64,000 bases of DNA from a virus: positions 26,749 through 90,748 of IMG/VR virus record IMGVR_UViG_3300012000_000008; one strand, written 5' to 3'. A program made the position numbers and the translations under genes. This document shows, one piece after another, positions 58,545 to 64,000 of this stretch (positions are counted from its first letter, which is position 1; every line of letters begins with the position of its first letter). The notes beneath the pieces were generated by a model. That model was not told the DNA's origin. It made no database searches and saw nothing but the letters and a program-made list of their open reading frames with translations.

Positions 58545-58618
58545 CCACTTCAACTGTTCTTATTTGTGTTGCAGTGTTGTTGTATGTATTATACTTGCGT
58601 GAAAGATTTAAAGATTAA
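58541..58618 (+). CDS. Single-pass membrane micropeptide, 25 aa
   Basis: ATG overlaps the previous stop (ATGA). The peptide is one transmembrane helix (TVLICVAVLLYVLYL) with a basic tail RERFKD. Coupling and composition support a real small membrane protein. Confidence 0.5.
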   Translation: MTTSTVLICVAVLLYVLYLRERFKD

Positions 58619-58884
58619 TTTTCAAGATACTCTTGTATCTTTTGTTTTAGTTGCTTTCTCCTTTGTCGCTGTCTTCTGTCTAGCACTGTTACAAGTGTTG
58701 CAACTGATATGGGGAAGAAAAATCTCAGGAAAAATTGAAGGTGATCCTGATTGGTCAACTGATCAAAATATACAGTGTATAGTTCGTGAATACCCAACAA
58801 AGTCCAGATCATAGCTGGTGCAAATAAAACCCAGAACACAATATTGTAGCTTTTGCTGAAGTGGCTTTTGATTTTTTGCAGCAT
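58615..58884 (-). CDS. Small membrane protein, 89 aa
   Basis: Start at 58884 chosen because TAAATA and 5 nt precede it; a 23-codon N-terminal extension would cross the promoter. Two hydrophobic segments (~16-36 and ~55-70) and a very basic C-terminus (DRRQRQRRKQLKQK). Holin-like topology, but away from the lysis cassette. Confidence 0.5.
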   Translation of the reverse strand: MLQKIKSHFSKSYNIVFWVLFAPAMIWTLLGIHELYTVYFDQLTNQDHLQFFLRFFFPISVATLVTVLDRRQRQRRKQLKQKIQEYLEN

Positions 58885-58899
58885 ATAATTATTTAGCAC

Positions 58900-59103
58900 A
58901 TGAAGCATATTTTTACAAAGATTTGGTTGATTTGGTCTCGTACCATTGATCACCGAGTAGGTTTATCAGATTCAGACAAGCCAGACATACCCAATCTCAA
59001 AGTGCGGGATGCTAATATAAGCCTAATTCTTAGAACACTCATAGTGTTAGTAAATTTTATAACATGCGGATTCATTATAGCCAATGTTATACATCACTGG
59101 TAA
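58900..59103 (+). CDS. Small membrane protein, 67 aa
   Basis: Divergent from the previous gene across a shared AT-rich promoter. One clear transmembrane helix (LRTLIVLVNFITCGFIIANVI) near the C-terminus. Function unknown. Confidence 0.45.
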   Translation: MKHIFTKIWLIWSRTIDHRVGLSDSDKPDIPNLKVRDANISLILRTLIVLVNFITCGFIIANVIHHW

Positions 59104-59258
59104 TGAACAGAATACAGTACAATGCTGCTCAGTTGTATCTGGAAAAATGTGAGTACAGGTTAAAACTACAGAACTCCAGAGCTTTTATTTTAATATTATC
59201 AGTAACATTTGTTACAATTTTCTTTTATATTTTAAAATTTATAGTAGCATTACCATAA
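59103..59258 (+). CDS. Small membrane protein, 51 aa
   Basis: ATG at 59103 abuts the previous stop. N-terminal charged helix, C-terminal transmembrane helix (AFILILSVTFVTIFFYILKFIV). Function unknown. Confidence 0.45.
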   Translation: MNRIQYNAAQLYLEKCEYRLKLQNSRAFILILSVTFVTIFFYILKFIVALP

Positions 59259-59282
59259 TATTCATTTATACTAATAATAGTT

Positions 59283-59365
59283 CACATTAAATGTTGGGTG
59301 GCAGTTACCGTAATTGTGAACTGATTCGGTATCCATATCCTAGCATACGTTTTGTGGTGTGCGTT
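59283..59365. terminator. Convergent intergenic region with inverted repeats
   Basis: AGTTCACA (from 59279) pairs with TGTGAACT (to about 59322), and a smaller GTGGT/ACCAC hairpin follows near 59354-59374. It separates two convergent genes and may be a bidirectional terminator or a small structured RNA. Confidence 0.4.
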
Positions 59366-59377
59366 AAAACCACTTAA

Positions 59378-62300
59378 TTATTTAAGTTTTTTAATTTGTG
59401 CTTCTAATTGCTCTATGCGCTCCAACAAGTTCTTGATTACTGTGCCATGATATGGAATGGCTTGATCATAATTCATGACCAATGCAGCACTGGCAGGTGA
59501 CACAAAGCCATCTGCATCAATCTGCTCTTGAACATTGGCATTTCCTACTATGCTAATAAGGTGATCAAAACCAGCTCTCATGACTTGTTGAGCAATAAAC
59601 CCACTCTTTTTGCCAGGATTTTCTGCATCTTTCCAATTGAAAGTAACAGCAGAAACACCTTTAACAAAATTAGTAGCATCTTCTAGGGTAATTGGCACAA
59701 TGTTGTCTTTTAATCTCTCATCAGAAGATGCATTGAACTCTGGGCTCTGAATGCGTGAAGAGCATGTGAGTGAGTAAGGATTGGGAGTTGTGCCTGTGGT
59801 AGTGCTTGCTCCACTGGAATTCAAGTAACCATAAGGTTGAGCAATAGCAGCATTTCTGCTTGAATTGATGCTCACATAACCATTCAGTGTGCTGCTACCA
59901 ATTGCAACACCTGTTCCAACTGCTCCTCCATTCACAGGAGATTGAGCCAAAAGATTGAGTTGGCCATTGTTGGTGTTAATCCACATGCCATTGCCTGAAC
60001 CTCTGGCATGAATATGGGTATTACCGTCATCATATATTTGTGTATTATTATTACCGAAACCAATGTAACCGCTCAATGCATCATTATTAACCACTTTGGC
60101 TGTACCTGTGCCATACACATTGATGGCACCATCATCTGTAATTTGTAATAGACTGGCTGTATAAGCATTGTTAATTATTTCCAGACCACCAGCGGAATTC
60201 AAACGGAAAAACTTGCTGGGTGTAGTTGCAGAACCATATGTGTTGGTTACTGATGCAAAATCATGATAACCTGTGCCACCTTTATTGGCATATCCAGCAA
60301 TTTGTAATGTTGGGTTAGCAGTAGAATTAGCCAATGTTACTATACCTGAAGCACTTAAACTACCAAATAAAACACCAGAAAGAGGCGATGTGCTGGAGCC
60401 AATAACTAATTGATTGCTAGCTGTAGCTAAAGCATTAGTGCCCAAAACAATGACACCTGACAAGCTGCCAGTAGACACATTGGCTGTATTGCCTATGATA
60501 ACGTTATTAGAACCAATAGTATTAGCGCATCCTGCACAATTGCCTATGAAATTATTGTTAAAACCTGTACTATTATTAAAACCAGCTTTGTAACCTAAGA
60601 AGTTGTTTCTGTTGCCTGTGGAGTTGTTGAGGCCAGTAGCATATCCCAAGAAATTATTGCAACTGCCTGTGGTGTTTAAACGGCCAGCAGAGTATCCAAT
60701 GAAATTATTGCCAGCACCTGTGTTATTTGCATAGCCAGCTTGATATCCCAAGAAATTGTTGTATTTACCTGAGGTGTTAAATACACCCGATTTTTGTCCA
60801 AAAAAATTGTTATCATTGCCTGTAGTATTTCTTATTCCAGCACAAGTTCCCAAAAAATTGTTGTAATTGCCTGTATAATTGTAGTTGCCAGCTAGGAATC
60901 CAAAGAAATTGTTGCCTTTGCCTATGGTGTTGCAAAAACCAGCATTATATCCTAAGAAATTATTATTACTGCCTGTGGTATTACGATAACCTGTTTTATT
61001 TCCTAAGAAATTGTTATCATAGCCTGAAGTATTGCTTCGACCGGCTTGTCTTCCTATAAAATTGTTTTTGCAGCCTGTAGTATTAAGTCTACCAGCTTGA
61101 AATCCAAGGAAATTGTTATCACATCCTGTGGTGTTACTAAGGCCAGCAAGTACACCAAAGAAATTGTTATTACTGCCTGTGCAGTTGCAAAGGCCAGCAT
61201 TTTGTCCCAAGAAATTGTTGTTACTGCCTGTGGTGTTGCTACAGCCAGCACGTGATCCAAATACAAAATTGTGTGTGCCTGTGGTTGTATTTTTGCCTGT
61301 GGAAGCATCGCCCAAGAACACATTGAATGCAGCAGAAGGAGCTGTGACCAGGGTTCTTCCTGCTAAAAATATGTTATTAGTACTCAATGCAGGTGTGCTC
61401 AGAGCACCTGTCATGGTGTCACCAGACAGCTTAACATACTGTGAACCTAATGCATAATTGGCACTAACTGTGCTCCAGTTGCTCCATGCAGCAGAATTAT
61501 TTTGTGTGGTGGTATATACTGAATTCCATGATGCTGAAGTTGTTGTAATCAAGCTAATATCTACACCGGAAAGATAAGCAGCAGAATTAGTAGTTAAATT
61601 GGTATACGCTTGAGACCAATTGGCACTATTTGTATTTGTGGTTGTCCAATTGGAATCATATTTGGCTGAATTAGAATTAAAAGAAGTATAAACAGAATTC
61701 CATGAACCAGATGCAGCTGCTAACAGACTGATGTCTGCACCAGAGAGGTAAGCAGCAGAGTTAGCAACTAAATTGGTATAAGCCTGTGACCAATTGGCAC
61801 TATTAGTATTGGTGGTGGTATAGTTGCTGTTCCATTGATCACTGTTGCCACTTATTGTGCATAAAGCAGGCAGTGTTGTTGAAGTAACAGCAAGACTACC
61901 GAATAATGTGCCGGTTAGTGGGGCAACAGCAGCACCAATGACCAATGTATTGGAGACAGTAGCAACTGCACTAAGACCTATGACTACAGAACCAGATAAA
62001 TTATTAGAAGCAGTATTGGCTCTGTGACCCATGATGATGTTGTTGGACCCAATGGTGTTGGTACAACCTGCATAATTACCAATAAATATGTTGGTTTGTC
62101 CAAAATTGGTACAATAGCCTGAACGGTTGCCTATGATTGTGTTGCTAAAGCCAGAGCAAATGCAACCACCTGAGTATGAACCTATGATAACATTTCTTGA
62201 AGAGCTAGTACCAGTTCTACCAGCAAAATGACCAATAAAAACATTATTTGAAGCATTACCAAAAGTGTTTATGCCTGCTTGCCTGCCAATTATTACATTA

Positions 62301-64000
62301 AATAATCCAGAATTAAGAGCACCTGCCATTTGTCCAATATGTACATTCATGCTGCCAGTGGCACCACAGCCAGCTATTTGTCCAATTGAAACATTATCAT
62401 ATCCTGTGGTGTTGACACAACCTGCTTCATTTCCAATAAATACATTGCTATTGCCAGTTGTGTTTTTACACCCTGTTTTATTGCCTATAAAAACATTTCT
62501 GCTACCAGTGGTGTTTACCCTGCCTGCATTGAATCCCATAAAAGCATTATCGCTTCCAGTAGAATTATTGTTGCCAGCACTGATACCAAACATAAAATTG
62601 GTATTGCCTGTGGTATTATCATTACCTGTGGAACTGTCACCAATGAACACATTGGGACCAGCTAATATTCCTGACAATGTTCTGATACTGCTAGATCCTC
62701 CACTCAACACAATTTGATTTGTTTGAGTTGCAATGGCACCAGTGCCCAGCACAATAGTGCCACTCAAAGCGCTGGTGGCAACAGTGGCTGTACGGCCCAT
62801 GATAATATTGTCAGAGCCAATGATGTTTCTGTCTCCCGCAGAAAGCCCCATGAATATGTTGTTAAATCCTGTGGTATTATTATTGCCCACTCTGGAACCA
62901 ATGAATATGTTATCACGCCCAGTGGTATTGCTTGTTCCTGTGCATGTTCCAATGATATTGTTGCAATATCCATTGGTGTTTATGCCTGACCTTCTGCCAA
63001 TGATAGTGTTATAACGGCCTGTTTGTGCCAAATAACCTGCATCATTTCCAATAAAAGTGTTGTTTGAGCCAGTGGTGTTGCGATAGCCTGCTCTGGAACC
63101 AAAGAAATTGTTATTACCGCCACCTGTGTTGTATTGACCACTGGCTCGTCCCAAGAAAATGTTGCTACTGCCTGAAGTGTTTCTGCAGCCTACACAATAG
63201 CCCATGAAAATGTTGTTACTGCCTGTGGTGTTAACACAACCGGCTTTCTGTCCAAAAATAAAATTGTGTGTGCCTGTGGTGGTTCTTTCTCCAGTAGTAC
63301 TATCACCAATGAACACATTGTTAGCAGCAGAAGGAGCAGTGATTAATGTATTGCCTGCTAAAAATATGTTATTAGTACTCAATGCAGGTGTGCTCAGAGC
63401 ACCAGTCATGGTATCACCAGACAATTTTACATACTGAGAACCCAAAGCATAATTGGCACTAACTGTGCTCCAGTTGCTCCATGCTGCACTATTGGTATTG
63501 GTGGTGGTATAATTGCTGTTCCACTGATCACTGTTGCCACCTGAAACTGTTATGTATCCGTTACTGCTGATGGCACCATTCACAGTAAGTTCAGCACCAG
63601 GGAAACTCTCATTGATGCCTACAAATCCTCTGCTACCCGGATTAGCATTGCCCACATGCAACACTTCAATACCATCACCATCATAGAAACTAGCCACATC
63701 ATATGGGCCAGCAGCTTGATACACAAATAATGCAGGCCCAGGTCCTGTGTTGTAAACACTCAATGCACTGGTGGTTGTGAATATGGTGTTTTTAAATGTG
63801 CTGGAACCCAAAGCAGTCAAGTTGCCTTGCACAGTTAAATTGTTGGGCACAATTAAATTGGTTGGCAAGCTCAGTGTTACAGAATTGTTACCAGTATTGC
63901 TACCTGCAGGGGTGGCTACTATTTGATTGGCAGTGCCATTGATGGTGTACAAGGCATTGTTGTATCCTGTTTGCCAGTTGGCACTGTTGGCATTGGTAGT
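59378..64000 (-). CDS. Giant repeat tail fibre with peptidase S74 domain (5' end beyond window)
   Basis: The frame stays open to base 64000, so the first codons are outside; the TTG at 63952 is internal. The protein has an N-terminal shaft (NLTALGSSTFKN), then two similar modules, each with SAAWSNWSTVSANYALGSQYVKLSGDTMTG-type sequence (shown in part) and an array of ~18-residue NTTG repeats. The C-terminus SDERLKDNIVPIT...FNWKDAEN...GFIAQQV is a peptidase-S74 chaperone, ending in a coiled coil. Trimeric, self-processing fibre. Confidence 0.85.
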   Translation of the reverse strand, partial: TTNANSANWQTGYNNALYTINGTANQIVATPAGSNTGNNSVTLSLPTNLIVPNNLTVQGNLTALGSSTFKNTIFTTTSALSVYNTGPGPALFVYQAAGPYDVASFYDGDGIEVLHVGNANPGSRGFVGINESFPGAELTVNGAISSNGYITVSGGNSDQWNSNYTTTNTNSAAWSNWSTVSANYALGSQYVKLSGDTMTGALSTPALSTNNIFLAGNTLITAPSAANNVFIGDSTTGERTTTGTHNFIFGQKAGCVNTTGSNNIFMGYCVGCRNTSGSSNIFLGRASGQYNTGGGNNNFFGSRAGYRNTTGSNNTFIGNDAGYLAQTGRYNTIIGRRSGINTNGYCNNIIGTCTGTSNTTGRDNIFIGSRVGNNNTTGFNNIFMGLSAGDRNIIGSDNIIMGRTATVATSALSGTIVLGTGAIATQTNQIVLSGGSSSIRTLSGILAGPNVFIGDSSTGNDNTTGNTNFMFGISAGNNNSTGSDNAFMGFNAGRVNTTGSRNVFIGNKTGCKNTTGNSNVFIGNEAGCVNTTGYDNVSIGQIAGCGATGSMNVHIGQMAGALNSGLFNVIIGRQAGINTFGNASNNVFIGHFAGRTGTSSSRNVIIGSYSGGCICSGFSNTIIGNRSGYCTNFGQTNIFIGNYAGCTNTIGSNNIIMGHRANTASNNLSGSVVIGLSAVATVSNTLVIGAAVAPLTGTLFGSLAVTSTTLPALCTISGNSDQWNSNYTTTNTNSANWSQAYTNLVANSAAYLSGADISLLAAASGSWNSVYTSFNSNSAKYDSNWTTTNTNSANWSQAYTNLTTNSAAYLSGVDISLITTTSASWNSVYTTTQNNSAAWSNWSTVSANYALGSQYVKLSGDTMTGALSTPALSTNNIFLAGRTLVTAPSAAFNVFLGDASTGKNTTTGTHNFVFGSRAGCSNTTGSNNNFLGQNAGLCNCTGSNNNFFGVLAGLSNTTGCDNNFLGFQAGRLNTTGCKNNFIGRQAGRSNTSGYDNNFLGNKTGYRNTTGSNNNFLGYNAGFCNTIGKGNNFFGFLAGNYNYTGNYNNFLGTCAGIRNTTGNDNNFFGQKSGVFNTSGKYNNFLGYQAGYANNTGAGNNFIGYSAGRLNTTGSCNNFLGYATGLNNSTGNRNNFLGYKAGFNNSTGFNNNFIGNCAGCANTIGSNNVIIGNTANVSTGSLSGVIVLGTNALATASNQLVIGSSTSPLSGVLFGSLSASGIVTLANSTANPTLQIAGYANKGGTGYHDFASVTNTYGSATTPSKFFRLNSAGGLEIINNAYTASLLQITDDGAINVYGTGTAKVVNNDALSGYIGFGNNNTQIYDDGNTHIHARGSGNGMWINTNNGQLNLLAQSPVNGGAVGTGVAIGSSTLNGYVSINSSRNAAIAQPYGYLNSSGASTTTGTTPNPYSLTCSSRIQSPEFNASSDERLKDNIVPITLEDATNFVKGVSAVTFNWKDAENPGKKSGFIAQQVMRAGFDHLISIVGNANVQEQIDADGFVSPASAALVMNYDQAIPYHGTVIKNLLERIEQLEAQIKKLK
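60470..63300 (-). repeat. Tandem ~54-bp repeat arrays inside the second fibre gene
   Basis: Two arrays (about 60500-61270 and 62020-63270) of the same repeat family as in the gene at 23959. A larger duplication is superimposed: about 61350-61490 and 63345-63485 are nearly identical. Confidence 0.8.

Noticed and set aside
58884-58953. 23-codon N-terminal extension of the 58615 gene
   Set aside because: It would start upstream of the TAAATA-N5 box and inside the divergent gene; the extension is not hydrophobic, while the membrane topology is complete without it.

Overview
This window looks like part of the genome of a large tailed phage with T4-like transcription, not a bacterial chromosome. 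Supporting this are long tail-fibre genes (two ending in a peptidase-S74 chaperone domain), a holin/lipoprotein/endolysin lysis cassette, phage tRNAs with a group I intron, a free-standing HNH endonuclease, a FEN-type exonuclease, UvsE-like repair, small overlapping genes of phage type, and repeated TATAAATA-like late promoters. No ribosomal RNA or core bacterial housekeeping gene is visible. The host is unknown. Four reading frames carry secreted proteins ending in PEP-CTERM-like sorting tails, which points to a Gram-negative, exosortase-bearing host such as a member of the Verrucomicrobiota/Planctomycetota; that is inference only.

Layout. 1-1.6 kb: end of a fibre gene and a small structural protein. 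1.6-13.4 kb: a strikingly AT-rich glycan island with many glycosyltransferases, a mini DegT aminotransferase, an asparagine-synthase-like amidotransferase, a GNAT, an epimerase, a radical SAM enzyme, a nucleotidyltransferase, a cupin and a PIG-L deacetylase. 13.4-17.4 kb: small phage genes, a PD-(D/E)XK nuclease and a dCMP deaminase. 17.4-19.2 kb: six tRNAs, a structured RNA candidate and a GDP-mannose 3,5-epimerase-like gene. 19.2-21.3 kb: lysis cassette. 21.5-21.9 kb: a tmRNA. 22-30 kb: sulfotransferase, heptosyltransferase-like protein, a giant repeat fibre and a Pro-Thr repeat protein. 30-38.6 kb: small genes, structural proteins, the HNH endonuclease, an intron-containing tRNA and two glycosyltransferases. 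38.7-44 kb: a LamG-type structural protein, a second deaminase, an amidohydrolase, a GNAT and a secreted nuclease. 44-48.5 kb: five proteins with N-termini like T4 capsid-targeting sequences. 48.7-54.9 kb: Hsp20, then an operon of PEP-CTERM proteins around a secreted GH16 glucanase. 54.9-59.3 kb: UvsE, FEN exonuclease and small phage genes. 59.4-64 kb: a second giant fibre running off the window.

The most general signal is in the promoters. Many genes have a -10 box exactly 6 nt upstream of the start codon (TATAAT-N6-ATG), and others have TAAATA followed by 5 nt and the start (a T4-late-type box). Both geometries put transcription initiation on or next to the start codon, so much of this phage probably uses leaderless mRNAs. 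Strong Shine-Dalgarno sequences stand out at only three places (the 66-aa protein at 31018, Hsp20 at 48681 and a 21-aa mini-ORF at 49400). The spacing rule was used to choose several starts, including GTG starts at 18003, 21960 and 40367 and a probable ACG start at 54894.

Taken together, the genes suggest a phage that invests heavily in glycans (making or decorating them, and degrading extracellular beta-glucan through host sorting), carries its own translation tools (tRNAs, tmRNA), and may inject a set of head-packaged proteins.
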